From Fibrella aestuarina BUZ 2 (lineage in GTDB: Bacteria > Bacteroidota > Bacteroidia > Cytophagales > Spirosomataceae), in assembly GCF_000331105.1 (NCBI RefSeq), contig NC_020054.1, forward strand, positions 6,203,815-6,267,814: DNA of 64,000 nt, written 5' to 3'. The translations under genes were made by a program, and so were the position numbers. Numbering within the stretch: the first letter of the stretch is position 1; every line of letters begins with the position of its first letter. Positions 1-9,396 of the stretch are shown here, piece after piece. Under the pieces are notes generated by a model. It did no database searches, had not been told where the DNA came from, and saw only the letters and a list, made by a program, of their open reading frames with translations.

Positions 1-695
1 GGACGGGCGCCAACGGCGCGACAGCCTTCACCACCTCGACTGACCTGACCATTGACGGAAAAACCCTGCCGGCTGGCACTTACGCTATCATGTCGATCCC
101 GGCGGCCGACAAGTGGACCCTTATTTTCACCAAGAACGCAGGCGTAACCGAGCAAACCTATAAGCAGGACGAAGACGCGCTGCGCGTGAGCATGACGCCA
201 AGCAACCTGGGCGAAAAAGTGGAAACGTTCACCATCGGCATCAACAACGTGACCGACAGCACCGCCACGATGGACATCATGTGGGCCGACGTGAAAGCTT
301 CGGCCAACCTCGGCGTTAATACCACGGCGCTGGCGATGGCTGGCATCGACAAGGCCGTTGCCGAGAAACCCGATGATGCCGGTACGCTGATGGCTGCCGC
401 CAACTACAACCTTTCGAAAGGCCGCAAACTGGAAGAGTCGCTGATGTATGTCGACAAGGCGATTGCCCAGAAAGAAAACTACCGCAACCTGTGGGTGAAA
501 GCGCAGTTGCTGGGTAAGATGGGCAAATACGCCGAAGCACTGCCCGTAGCGCAAAAAGCCCTGGCGATGGGCGAGACCTCGGGCGATGCCGCCTTCCCGT
601 TCTTCAAAGACGCCATTGCCAAAGGCGTAACCGACTACCAGGCCAAAATGCCCGTGGCGATGCCCGCCAAAGGGAAAGGCAAGAAAAAGGCCTGA
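1..695 (+). CDS. DUF2911 domain protein, 5'-truncated by the window edge
   Basis: The reading frame is open from base 3, so the ATG at 90 is internal and the true start lies to the left. The visible part begins in a DUF2911-like segment (motifs PAGTYAIMSIP and DKWTLIFTKNAG), a fold common in secreted Bacteroidota proteins of unknown function. It continues into a helical region that reads like one or two TPR-type repeats (AANYNLSKGRKLEESL, KAQLLGKMGKYAEALPVAQKAL). The C-terminus is short and lysine-rich. A strong hairpin terminator follows at 726-753. The family assignment comes from motif resemblance; no enzymatic role is known. Confidence 0.8.
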   Translation, partial: TGANGATAFTTSTDLTIDGKTLPAGTYAIMSIPAADKWTLIFTKNAGVTEQTYKQDEDALRVSMTPSNLGEKVETFTIGINNVTDSTATMDIMWADVKASANLGVNTTALAMAGIDKAVAEKPDDAGTLMAAANYNLSKGRKLEESLMYVDKAIAQKENYRNLWVKAQLLGKMGKYAEALPVAQKALAMGETSGDAAFPFFKDAIAKGVTDYQAKMPVAMPAKGKGKKKA

Positions 696-725
696 TCTGG
701 TCAGAATAGTGCATTCTTTTCCGCG

Positions 726-753
726 AAAGCCCGTCCATTTTTGGCGGGCTTTT
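726..753 (+). terminator. Rho-independent terminator after the DUF2911 gene
   Basis: AAAGCCCG at 726-733 pairs perfectly with CGGGCTTT at 745-752 across an 11-nt loop, and a short T-run lies at the 3' side. It sits 30 bases after the stop of the DUF2911 gene and just upstream of the dehydrogenase. For that reason the in-frame ATG at 741, inside the hairpin, is unlikely to be the start of the next gene. Confidence 0.8.
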
Positions 754-788
754 GTCGTATTCATACCATTTTTTCCGCCAACACCCCC

Positions 789-1907
789 ATGACCCATTCT
801 GTTAAAGCTGCCATTGCCAACGGCACCGGCCATTTCCAGATCGACACCATCGACGTCCACGAGCCGCAGGGCGACGAGATCCGGGTGCTGCTCAAAGCCG
901 CTGGCCTTTGCCACACCGACTGGGATTCGCAGTCGTGGGGCAAGGCGCTGGTGATGGGCCACGAAGGGGCGGGCATCGTGCAGGCGGTGGGGCCGCTGGT
1001 GACGCGCTTCCGGGTGGGCGATGCCGTCATGCTCAACTGGGCCATTCCGTGCGGTACGTGTTTTCAGTGCCTGGAGGGCAACCAGCACATTTGCGAGGTG
1101 AACTCGCCGGTTACGAGCGGCAACCGGGCGAGCGGTGGCCACGCCGCCCCGGAACGTACCCAGTGGCACGGCCAGCCCATCGAACGCTCCTTCAGCCTGG
1201 GTACGTTGTCGGAGCAGACCGTGGTGCGCGAAGCCGCCGCCGTGAAGATCACCGTGGCTATCCCCTTCGCGTCGGCGGCCATCGTGGGGTGCGGCGTCAT
1301 GACGGGCTACGGCTCGGTGGTCAACGCAGCGAAGGTGAAGCCGGGGCGCAGCGTGGTGGTGCTCGGAACGGGGGGCGTAGGCCTCAACGTCATCCAAGGG
1401 GCGCGCATCGCCGGGGCGGGGCAAATCATTGCCGTCGACGTCAACGCCAACCGCCTCGATATGGCCCGCCGCTACGGGGCAACGCATACCCTGCTGGCCG
1501 ACCGCGCCGACACGGGGTTGTTGCAGGCTGCTCAGCAGGTAAAGGCCCTGACCAACGGCCGCGGCGCTGATTACGCCTTTGAGTGCACAGCGATTCCGGC
1601 GCTGGGCGCAGCGCCGCTGGCCATGATCCGTAACGCGGGCATTGCCTGCCAGGTGAGCGGTATCGAGCAGGAAATCAGCATCGACATGAATCTCTTCGAG
1701 TGGGATAAGGTCTACATCAACCCGCTCTACGGCCAATGCCGTCCCGACATCGATTTCCCGATTCTGCAACGCCTCTACGAGAAAGGCGATCTCCTGCTCG
1801 ATGAACTCGTCACCCGCACCTACACGCTCGATCAGTTGGGCGATGCCTTTGCCGATATGCTCGCGGGCCGGAATGCCAAAGGCGTTATTCTGTTCAACAA
1901 TGAGTAA
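789..1907 (+). CDS. Zinc-dependent alcohol dehydrogenase, class III-like MDR family
   Basis: Predicted 372-residue cytoplasmic NAD(P)-dependent alcohol or aldehyde oxidoreductase of the medium-chain dehydrogenase family. Catalytic zinc ligands are visible as C41 (LCHTD) and H58-E59 (GHEGAG). The structural-zinc cysteines are intact (CGTCFQCLEGNQHIC). The Rossmann nucleotide site is GTGGVG, followed by an acidic residue in IIAVDVNANR. The order of motifs resembles the formaldehyde/aryl-alcohol dehydrogenase branch. I chose the ATG at 789 because the longer frame from 741 begins inside the upstream terminator. The gene stands alone and converges with the epimerase gene. The substrate is not determined. 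Confidence 0.85.
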   Translation: MTHSVKAAIANGTGHFQIDTIDVHEPQGDEIRVLLKAAGLCHTDWDSQSWGKALVMGHEGAGIVQAVGPLVTRFRVGDAVMLNWAIPCGTCFQCLEGNQHICEVNSPVTSGNRASGGHAAPERTQWHGQPIERSFSLGTLSEQTVVREAAAVKITVAIPFASAAIVGCGVMTGYGSVVNAAKVKPGRSVVVLGTGGVGLNVIQGARIAGAGQIIAVDVNANRLDMARRYGATHTLLADRADTGLLQAAQQVKALTNGRGADYAFECTAIPALGAAPLAMIRNAGIACQVSGIEQEISIDMNLFEWDKVYINPLYGQCRPDIDFPILQRLYEKGDLLLDELVTRTYTLDQLGDAFADMLAGRNAKGVILFNNE

Positions 1908-1922
1908 GGACTAGCCCAAGCG

Positions 1923-3134
1923 CTATCCCTTTGCCTCGGCCGTCAGCGGGGCGGTTTCGGTTGTCTTTGCTTCCAGTTTTTCGAGTACCTGCCAGCACTG
2001 GTACAGGGCACGCGGAATATGGAAACAGCCCTTCCATTTGCCGCCTTTGAGGGGCAGCAACACCTCGCCCTGCCGGTTGAGGTAGCCAAACCACTCGCCA
2101 TAATCAGCATCGCGGAAGCGGCTGAAGGTGTAGTCATGCACGGTGTTGAACCAGGTCAGGCAGCGCTCGTCGCCCGTAAACTGATAGCCTTTCAACAGGG
2201 CCACCAGCGTTTCGACGTGCACCCACCAGAGTTTCTGATCCCATTCCAGGTGCTGCGAGGGATAGCCTTTGCTGTCGAGGAAATAGAAAATGCCCCCATG
2301 AATCGGGTCCCAGCCGTATTCGAGGTGCCGCAGCGTCAGGTCTTTGGCTTTTTCGATTAGTTGGCGATTGTTGAGCCGTTCGCCCAGGTCCATGATAAAC
2401 CACATCGCTTCGATGGCGTGGCCAGGATTGAGGTGGCGCCCTTCGAAACTATCGACGACCGCGCCGCTGGGCGACACGTTTTCCCGAATTAGCCCCAGTG
2501 ACTCATCGTAGAAGACCTCCATCACTTCGTGAATGCACTCGTCGATCAAGTTGTTGACCAGCGAGGCATCCAGCAGGTGTTCCAGTTCGAGCGACAGGTT
2601 GCACAAAATCATGGGCAGGGCAAAATTCTTCAGCGGGCGGGTACCGGCCACGCTTTTATCCCAATGTCGTTTGGGGTTGTGCCGCCGGTCGAGGATGCGC
2701 TGAAAGGTGGCCTGAGCAATGTCGGCGTGGCGCGCCTCGTTGGTGGCTTTGTAGAGTTGCCCAAACCCCATTGTGGCAAAACAGTCCGAAAAAATGTTGT
2801 ACGGCTGCACCAGCGGTTTGCCCGCGCGGGTGGTCGAAAAGTACCAGGTTCCGTCGGCGGCGCGGCCGTGTTTTTCCATGAAATCGGCCCCGTGGAGCGC
2901 CATGTCGAGCCATTCGGCTTTCGGGCTGAGCCGATTGTAGAGCATGGCGAAGGTCCAGACCTGCCGGCCCTGCAACCACATAAACTTGTCGGTGTCGAAT
3001 ACGGAGCCGTCGCGGTTCAGGCAGGTGAAAAAGCCACCCTGTTCGGTATCGACAGAATGTGTTTGCCAGAACGGAATGATGTTGGTCAGTAATTCGCGCT
3101 TATAGAGGTCGGCAAGCTGGTCAAAAACAATCAT
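1923..3134 (-). CDS. N-acylglucosamine 2-epimerase (AGE) family protein
   Basis: Predicted 403-residue (alpha/alpha)6-barrel sugar epimerase or isomerase. Family features include WLQGRQVWTFAMLYN near the N-terminus, the His-containing GRHLNPGHAIEAMWF segment in the middle, and the aromatic KLWWVHVETL and DYGEWFGYLNRQG motifs towards the C-terminus. Length fits the family (about 390-420). The start at 3134 (MIVFDQL) is preferred to the ATG at 3176, which would add a non-conserved leader. It is the last gene of a minus-strand run susC, susD, GH10-like protein, AGE. AGE members act on N-acyl hexosamines, mannose or cellobiose, and the sequence alone does not say which. Confidence 0.85.
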   Translation of the reverse strand: MIVFDQLADLYKRELLTNIIPFWQTHSVDTEQGGFFTCLNRDGSVFDTDKFMWLQGRQVWTFAMLYNRLSPKAEWLDMALHGADFMEKHGRAADGTWYFSTTRAGKPLVQPYNIFSDCFATMGFGQLYKATNEARHADIAQATFQRILDRRHNPKRHWDKSVAGTRPLKNFALPMILCNLSLELEHLLDASLVNNLIDECIHEVMEVFYDESLGLIRENVSPSGAVVDSFEGRHLNPGHAIEAMWFIMDLGERLNNRQLIEKAKDLTLRHLEYGWDPIHGGIFYFLDSKGYPSQHLEWDQKLWWVHVETLVALLKGYQFTGDERCLTWFNTVHDYTFSRFRDADYGEWFGYLNRQGEVLLPLKGGKWKGCFHIPRALYQCWQVLEKLEAKTTETAPLTAEAKG

Positions 3135-3223
3135 GGGAATGAAGGGAAAAGGGTGGATACGCCACTGAAAAACCAAGCGAAAGATAACGGGCTATCGCCA
3201 TGAAGTATACCGTATCCACGCAA

Positions 3224-4363
3224 TCAATACGTAAAATAAGTGTTAAAAAAGCGGGGCTGTTCGGTCAGTCCTTCGTAGTAAAAAAAGACTTCGCCGTTGA
3301 GTTGTTGGCGTCGGTTTTCGTTGATCATCGCCTGCAAAAAGCTCTCGTCGGGTTTGTAGCTTCCCACTTTGAGCAATACGCCGGGCACCAGCAGGCGCCG
3401 TTTATCGGCCGAAATCTGCTGCGTGGTGATTTTGGTCAGCTCATTGCGGTAGGCGTCGATGTTGTAGCGGTAGATCTGCGGGGAAATCAGATCAACCCAA
3501 CCGTTCTGCACCCAGGTTGGCCAATCTTGCAGGTACTCGGTTTTGGCAAACGGATAAATGCTGGGGGCCATGGCAATCTGTAGCGTTGGCCGAATGGCTT
3601 TCAACTCGGTATAGAGCCGTTTGGCAAACCCATTGAGCCGGTTGGCCCGCCAGTTCACCCAGGCAACGTCTGTTTTAGGATCGGTGGGCATCGACCCGCC
3701 CGTTTCCTGCTTGTATGCCGCCAGAACAGCCGGGTTATACCCACATTCGGTGGGCAGCGCAGGCAGGCGATCGTCGCCCTGAATACCGTCGAGGTCGGGG
3801 TAGTTGGTGGCTACCTCTTTCAACAGCGACAGCATAAAATCCTGCACCTCCGGGTCGAGGGCGTTCATCCACTTGAAGCCATTTTTAACCACGACCTTGC
3901 CATCCTGCCCCAAAGCGGCCCACTGCGGCTTCATCCGCAGTATGTGCTCGCCGAAGCCATTATTTTCGGCCGCAAAGCCGTACTCCATCCAGGCGTAGAC
4001 CTTGATCGAATCGGCATGCGCCGCGTCGAGCAGTTCGCGCAGTGGATCGCGGCCCTGCAGGCTTTCGTCGATTTCGATGCCGAAGGTGTTTTTCATCACC
4101 GCCGACGGGTACAGGGTCCGGCCTTTGTTCCACATGACCACGAAGATGTGGTTGATGCCGCTCTGCCGACAGGTTTTCACGGCCTGGCGGATGCCCGCCG
4201 ACGTACCCAGCACCTGACTCCCTACGTTGGTGAGCCAAACGCCCCGCACATGGCGGGAAACGGGGGGGTCGGTGCGGGCAGGTTGTGCAACCGTTGTGGA
4301 CCTGCACTGCCCAAACAGGGCAGGCAGGGCACACAACAGACAGAAAAGAACGCGTTTACGCAT
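3224..4363 (-). CDS. DUF187/GH10-like (GHL10) exported glycoside-hydrolase-like protein
   Basis: Predicted 379-residue exported protein. The N-terminus (MRKRVLFCLLCALPALFGQC) is a signal peptide that may be of lipoprotein type, although the residue before Cys is not ideal. The mature part starts with RHVRGVWLTNVGS and contains INHIFVVMWNKGRTLYPS, IKVYAWMEYGF and LDGIQGDDRLPAL. This TIM-barrel pattern is typical of GHL10 proteins such as YngK. The start at 4363 removes seven residues before the basic signal-peptide head. It follows susD by 56 bases and precedes the AGE gene by 89, which suggests co-transcription and a role in processing an imported glycan. Substrate unknown. Confidence 0.8.
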   Translation of the reverse strand: MRKRVLFCLLCALPALFGQCRSTTVAQPARTDPPVSRHVRGVWLTNVGSQVLGTSAGIRQAVKTCRQSGINHIFVVMWNKGRTLYPSAVMKNTFGIEIDESLQGRDPLRELLDAAHADSIKVYAWMEYGFAAENNGFGEHILRMKPQWAALGQDGKVVVKNGFKWMNALDPEVQDFMLSLLKEVATNYPDLDGIQGDDRLPALPTECGYNPAVLAAYKQETGGSMPTDPKTDVAWVNWRANRLNGFAKRLYTELKAIRPTLQIAMAPSIYPFAKTEYLQDWPTWVQNGWVDLISPQIYRYNIDAYRNELTKITTQQISADKRRLLVPGVLLKVGSYKPDESFLQAMINENRRQQLNGEVFFYYEGLTEQPRFFNTYFTY

Positions 4364-4419
4364 AGAGGTTGAGTAACGAATCATTGGTAGCTAGTTATAC
4401 TGGCCGTGGGCGCGGGGCG

Positions 4420-6195
4420 TTACCAGCCCAGATTCTGCTTGAGGCCTTTGTTCTTATCCAGCTCGCCCTGTGGAATTGGCCAGAGCGCGTGCTTGTCGAC
4501 GTTGACGCGGGTCTCGTTGCGGCTTTTGATCCGCTGGGCCACGCTGGCCGAATAGTCAGGGATATCGTTCAGGTCCTGCACCGATCCTTTGGCGCCAAAC
4601 GTTGGCACAGCCGGTACGTTGGCCGGATTCAGCGCCGCCCCCACGATGGGGCCGTTTAGGACTTCTTTGACGATCCCCCACCGCCGAATGTCGAACAGGC
4701 GCAGGCCTTCGGTCGCAAACTCGACGGCCCGCTCCCGACGAACCAACTGCCGCAGCTTGGTCTGGTCAGACAGGGTGGTAGCCGGTTGTCCCGCCCGCCG
4801 CCGAACGGCGTTGATGGCGTCCGTCACTGACCCGTCGATCTGGTTCAGTTCGATTTTAGCCTCGGCGTAGGTCAGCAAAATTTCGGCGTACCGCATCAGA
4901 ATGAACGGCGTTTTCAACTCCCAGGCATACTGGTCGGGGTCGTTGTACTTGCGCCAGACGTACCCAACGCCGCCCACGGCCCCCGTCGACCCAAACTGCC
5001 ACACGCTGTTGGACGAGGTCACGAAGTCGGGGTTGCCGTTGACGACATCGTACTTCTGCGTATTCCAGTTGAAGCGGAAAATCTGGTCGCTGTGGATGTT
5101 GTAGATAAACCGCTGATTGGGGTTCTGATACGGCAGGCTGGCCGTTTTGACCATTCTGACTTCGATGGTATCGCCCGGCATGTAGAGCGTCCAGCGCAGG
5201 CGGCGGTCGCGGTTGCGGCTCGGGTTGGCCGGGTCATACAAGGGCGATTCGTCGATGCGCTTGCCGTCAGTGCATTCAAACTTGTCGACCATCGCCTGCG
5301 TCGGGAAGTTGTTGCTCTGGGCACCCAGCGTCTGGCGGGGGGTGTAGCCTACCACCTGCCACGAGGCAATGTTCGGGTTTTCGGCGGGGTACATCATCTG
5401 CCCGATCACCTCCCGGCCCGCATTGGCGGTTTGCCCGGCCAGCGTAAACAAGGCCTGATAATTGGGGTTCAGGCTGTGGTTGCCGCTTTTGATGATGGTG
5501 TTGGTGGCCTCGGCGGCCGTCGCATAGTCTTTGATGAGCATAGCCAGCCGGGCTTTGATCCCCAGCGCCATGTGTTTGCTCATCCGGCCCCGTTCGGCGG
5601 GGTTGAGTTCCAGGCCCGCATAGGCTTCGTCGAGGTCTTTGTAGAGCGCTTTGGCAATCTCCTCCTTCGGGCTTTGGGCCTGCGTTTCGTACTGATCGGG
5701 CTGGAGCGGTTGGGTGTAGTACACCACGTCGCCATACCAGGTGATCAGGTTCAGGTAGGCCCAGGCCCGCAGCGTCAGGGCTTCGCCCCGCATCCGGGCA
5801 TAGGCGGTCGGGCTGCTCTGGGCCTGCCCCCGTTTCATGCCTTCGAGCAGGTCGTTGGCGCGGGCGATGAGTCGGTAGCCCTGCTGCCAGCCCGTTTCCG
5901 ACATGGCGTTGCCGATCACGAATGGCCCCTGATTACCCATGGCTACCAGTGCTTCGGGATCAGTTTTGCGGGAAATGATGAGGTCAGTGGTGCCCTCAAC
6001 GCGCTTCAGGTCAGGTACGTTGCCCCGGCTGTTCCAGAAGGCCGCGTTGTAGACCCCGGTCAGGCCGATTCGGATTTCGGCTTCGTTGGCGTAAAAAGTG
6101 GCGCTTGAGGGCGTATCCAGCGGCTGCCGGTTCAGGAAGTCCTGACAGCCAGAGGCCAGTATAGCCAGCGCAATAATCGATACTATCTTTTTCAT
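4420..6195 (-). CDS. SusD/RagB-family nutrient-binding outer-membrane lipoprotein
   Basis: Predicted 591-residue surface lipoprotein that binds substrate for the SusC channel encoded just upstream. The N-terminus shows a lipoprotein signal ending in LASGC, followed by the usual FLNRQPLDTPSS start. The TPR-like helical core (ALTLRAWAYLNLITWYGDVVYYTQPL) and the C-terminal SusD signature (PFILMRYAEILLTYAEAKIELNQ, INAVRRRAG, RRERAVEFATEGLRLFDIRRWG) are present. The start is 8 bases after the susC stop, so the two genes are almost certainly translated from one mRNA. The ligand cannot be predicted. Confidence 0.95.
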   Translation of the reverse strand: MKKIVSIIALAILASGCQDFLNRQPLDTPSSATFYANEAEIRIGLTGVYNAAFWNSRGNVPDLKRVEGTTDLIISRKTDPEALVAMGNQGPFVIGNAMSETGWQQGYRLIARANDLLEGMKRGQAQSSPTAYARMRGEALTLRAWAYLNLITWYGDVVYYTQPLQPDQYETQAQSPKEEIAKALYKDLDEAYAGLELNPAERGRMSKHMALGIKARLAMLIKDYATAAEATNTIIKSGNHSLNPNYQALFTLAGQTANAGREVIGQMMYPAENPNIASWQVVGYTPRQTLGAQSNNFPTQAMVDKFECTDGKRIDESPLYDPANPSRNRDRRLRWTLYMPGDTIEVRMVKTASLPYQNPNQRFIYNIHSDQIFRFNWNTQKYDVVNGNPDFVTSSNSVWQFGSTGAVGGVGYVWRKYNDPDQYAWELKTPFILMRYAEILLTYAEAKIELNQIDGSVTDAINAVRRRAGQPATTLSDQTKLRQLVRRERAVEFATEGLRLFDIRRWGIVKEVLNGPIVGAALNPANVPAVPTFGAKGSVQDLNDIPDYSASVAQRIKSRNETRVNVDKHALWPIPQGELDKNKGLKQNLGW

Positions 6196-6203
6196 GGCGA
6201 TGT

Positions 6204-9200
6204 TCAGAATTTCAGGTTTAGACCAACGGTGTAGGTTTTGATGAGCGGGTAAAACTCAGCCGTGTTGTTGTTGATCTCCGGATCGAAGCCTTTCCAGAAG
6301 GGCGTAAGGGTAAACAGGTTCTGCGCGCTGACGTAAAAACGGGCCGAGCCAATGCCCAGCTTGGTGGTGAGGGCGTCGGGCAGGCGGACGCCCAGATTCA
6401 CGTTTTTGAGGCGGAAATAGGCCGAATTTTTCACCCAGAACGACGAGTTGGTTCCGTTGACACCGATGGCGGGCAACAGGCGCGGGAACGTAGCGTTGGG
6501 GTTCTCGGGCGTCCAGTAATCTTTATGAATCGCCAGCAGCGACGGAATGAAATCCCCGGCGAAGAAAGGCCAGGCACCCGTGCCCGAGATGTAGTTTTCT
6601 TTCTTACCCACGCCCTGCCCAAACAGGTTCAGGTCGAAAATGCCGTACGACAGGTTGGCGTTGATGCTGTATTCGTAGCGGGGAAAGCTGTTGCCGATAA
6701 AGGTCCGGTCGTCGGCGTTGACTTTGCCATCACCGTTCAGGTCAGCATATTTGATATCGCCGGGCGCCGGGGTGAAAAAGTGGGTGGGGCTGGACGCAAT
6801 CTCTTCTTTCGACTGAAAATAACCGATGGCCTGATACCCGTAGTACGACCGAAGCGGGTAGCCCTCGGCCGAGCGCAGCAGCCCCTCGTCGATGTAGGGC
6901 ACGCCTGGCAGCTCGGTCACTTTATTTTGTACGTCAGACAACACGCCCGTTATGTCGTAGCGCAGCCCGCCGATGCGGTTGCGGTAGGTAGCCGATACCT
7001 CCCAGCCCCGGTTTTCCATTTTGCCCAGGTTAAGCAGGGCCGGGTTCAGGCCCACATAACCCGGGATTGGGCGGCGCATCAGAATGTCCGAGATCTTTCG
7101 AACGTAATAATCCGCCGTGATGCTCAGGCCTTTGAGCAATTGAAAATCAACACCTACGTCGAATTGCGTCGATTGTTCCCAGGTAGTACCCGCATTTACC
7201 GCGTCGGTCAGCGCCAGGCCCTGATTGATGGTATTGTTGAAATAATAGTCGTTGCCCGACGCATACGTACCGGCAAACGGATACAGTTCAGGTACGCCCT
7301 GATTGCCCAACGTGCCGTACGACGCCCGGATTTTGGCGAAGGAAATCACCGAGCTCAGCCCCGAGAAGAATTTTTCATTGCTGAATACCCAGCCCGCCGA
7401 CGCCGACGGGAAGAAACCCCACTGCCGGTCGAGGGCCTGCGCGAACCGCGACGAGCCATCGTAGCGGCCATTTACCTCAAGCAGGTATTTGTCCTGAAAC
7501 GCGTAGTTCAGACGGCCATAGAAGCCCGCCAGCGCATATTCGTTGGCCCCACCCGAGTTATCTCGGTTGGCGCCACCCAGCGAGAGGTACGGCAGCCCTT
7601 CGTTGATGAAGTCAGAGCGCGAGGCACCCAGGCTGCGGGTAACGCCCTCCTCCGTCTGAGCGCCCACGAGCAGTTTCGCTTCGTTTTTAGCATCGCGGTA
7701 GGTGTAGGTAGCCTGCGCCAGGTACGTTGTCCGGTAGTTGGTCGAGTAGCTTTCCGAAAGGGCGTTGGTACCGGGATACGGCGCCACCAGGTCGTAGGAC
7801 TTATTGGCGATGTTGGGCGCATACACATTGTAGTTTTTCTGGAACCGCTTCGTGTTGGGATACCACTGCTCACGGGCCGCACTTGCCTCAATTTCCAGCG
7901 CCTTGATGGGCGTATAAATGAACGAGGCTTTACCCAAGAAACTAGGCGTAATCACCTGCAACAGACCGCTTGATTCAGCCTGGCCCAACGGGTTACGCCG
8001 GTTGGACTGCCCAGCATCCCCATACATGCCATCGCCAAACTTCGCGGGGCCGGTGGCCGGTAACCCAATGGCCTGCCGGATGATGAATTCGGGGCTGCCG
8101 CCAGCGGGTTCGGTGCGGGTCGACTGGTTGAAGAACAGCACCGACGTGAGCCGAAGCTTGTCATTAAATCGAATGTCGGGGTTCAGACGCAGGTCAAACC
8201 GATTAAAGCTGTTGTTCGGAATCAGCCCCTGCTGATTCAGGTACGACACCGAAGCAAACAGGCTGGCCTTTTCGCTGCCCGCTTCCACGGTAAGGTTGTG
8301 GTTCTGCATCAGGCCGCTGTTGGTCAGCAGCAGCTTCACCCAGTCGTTGTCGAACACCTCCAGGTTGTCGGGGGCAGTGCTTTTGTACTTATCGATGAGC
8401 GCCTGCGAAAACACAAACGCATTGGGGTTGCCGGTCTGATTGCGCTGCGCCACATTGCTCAGCTCCATGTGCTCCACGGCGCTTACCTTCTGGGGAATGT
8501 TGGTCGCTTCCTGCTTCGTCACGAAGACGTTGTAGCCCACTTTGATGCCGCCCGTGCCGCCCCGTTTGGTCTTGACGAGCACGACGCCGTTGGCCGCCCG
8601 CGAGCCGTAGACGGCGGTCGACGCGGCATCTTTCAGCACCGTAATGCTTTCAATGGCGTTGGCATCCACGTTGTCGAGGCTCGATACCACCCCATCAATC
8701 AGGATAAGCGGCGCCTGGCTGGAGAAGATCGAGCCAATACCCCGAATTCGGATGGTGGGGGAATCGGCACCGGGCTTACCCGACCCCTGAAATACGGACA
8801 CCCCGGGCGCCAGGCCCTGCAACAGGTTGCTGGTCGTACCCACCTGCCGTTTCAGCAGGTCGGTCGACTTCAATTGGGTGACCGACCCGGTGAGGTTGGC
8901 TTTCTTCTGAACGCCATAACCGACCACCACCACTTCCGACAGGGTGCGGTCGTTAGGCTTCAGCGTAATCGCTAGCTCCGCGCTGTTGGCAATTACCTCG
9001 GCGTTGTCATACCCAATGCTGGAGACAATCAGGGTAGCGCCCTGATCAACAACCAGCGAAAAGTTGCCGGAGGCATCAGTGGAAGTGCCCTTGTTGGTGC
9101 CTTTCACGGCGACGTTGGCACCAACCACGCCTTCGCGGGTGTCGCCGTCAATAATTTTCCCCTTAATGGCAATCGACTGCGCCATTGCCGAGGTCCAGCC

Positions 9201-9236
9201 TATCGCCAGCAGGAGGAGGAATAGAAATCGTTTCAT
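6204..9236 (-). CDS. SusC/RagA-family TonB-linked outer-membrane transporter
   Basis: Predicted 1010-residue TonB-dependent porin. It has a signal peptide (MKRFLFLLLLAIGWTSAMAQ), a CarboxypepD_reg-like domain at about 22-100 (IKGKIIDGDTREGVVGANVAVKGT), a TonB-box-like LSEVVVVGYGVQKKANLTG, a plug with the usual IRIRGIGS and VLKDAASTAVYGSRAANGVVLVKTKRG motifs, and a long beta-barrel ending in YTVGLNLKF. It is the first gene of the locus, paired with susD 8 bases downstream. It is divergent from the DUF4127 gene across an AT-rich 160-bp promoter region. Confidence 0.96.
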   Translation of the reverse strand: MKRFLFLLLLAIGWTSAMAQSIAIKGKIIDGDTREGVVGANVAVKGTNKGTSTDASGNFSLVVDQGATLIVSSIGYDNAEVIANSAELAITLKPNDRTLSEVVVVGYGVQKKANLTGSVTQLKSTDLLKRQVGTTSNLLQGLAPGVSVFQGSGKPGADSPTIRIRGIGSIFSSQAPLILIDGVVSSLDNVDANAIESITVLKDAASTAVYGSRAANGVVLVKTKRGGTGGIKVGYNVFVTKQEATNIPQKVSAVEHMELSNVAQRNQTGNPNAFVFSQALIDKYKSTAPDNLEVFDNDWVKLLLTNSGLMQNHNLTVEAGSEKASLFASVSYLNQQGLIPNNSFNRFDLRLNPDIRFNDKLRLTSVLFFNQSTRTEPAGGSPEFIIRQAIGLPATGPAKFGDGMYGDAGQSNRRNPLGQAESSGLLQVITPSFLGKASFIYTPIKALEIEASAAREQWYPNTKRFQKNYNVYAPNIANKSYDLVAPYPGTNALSESYSTNYRTTYLAQATYTYRDAKNEAKLLVGAQTEEGVTRSLGASRSDFINEGLPYLSLGGANRDNSGGANEYALAGFYGRLNYAFQDKYLLEVNGRYDGSSRFAQALDRQWGFFPSASAGWVFSNEKFFSGLSSVISFAKIRASYGTLGNQGVPELYPFAGTYASGNDYYFNNTINQGLALTDAVNAGTTWEQSTQFDVGVDFQLLKGLSITADYYVRKISDILMRRPIPGYVGLNPALLNLGKMENRGWEVSATYRNRIGGLRYDITGVLSDVQNKVTELPGVPYIDEGLLRSAEGYPLRSYYGYQAIGYFQSKEEIASSPTHFFTPAPGDIKYADLNGDGKVNADDRTFIGNSFPRYEYSINANLSYGIFDLNLFGQGVGKKENYISGTGAWPFFAGDFIPSLLAIHKDYWTPENPNATFPRLLPAIGVNGTNSSFWVKNSAYFRLKNVNLGVRLPDALTTKLGIGSARFYVSAQNLFTLTPFWKGFDPEINNNTAEFYPLIKTYTVGLNLKF

Positions 9237-9274
9237 AAGAAAAGAAGGAATGGACTATTATCTGGATGATGCAC

Positions 9275-9306
9275 AAACGTAATCTTTTTACATAAATTAA
9301 TAAAAC
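9275..9306 (-). promoter_or_regulatory. Candidate Bacteroidota-type promoter for the susC operon
   Basis: On the minus strand TACGTTTG (9275-9282) fits the -7 consensus TAnnTTTG. A T-rich GTTTT (9302-9306) lies 19 bases further upstream, near the -33 position. The susC ATG is about 40 bases downstream. The surrounding 9283-9345 stretch is the most AT-rich DNA of this divergent gap and may also serve the plus-strand operon, for which I cannot place a clear -7 element. Confidence 0.5.
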
Positions 9307-9396
9307 TTCTGTAAAATTTTTATTAAAGTTTATTTGGATAGCGCCGGTTTATTCAGACATTTGTTTCGCACATCCCCCTAAAACCCGTCTTTTATC

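Noticed and set aside
6525..7973. Plus-strand reading frame of 482 codons opposite susC
   Set aside because: Arg/Val-rich antisense shadow of a certain SusC gene, no family features.
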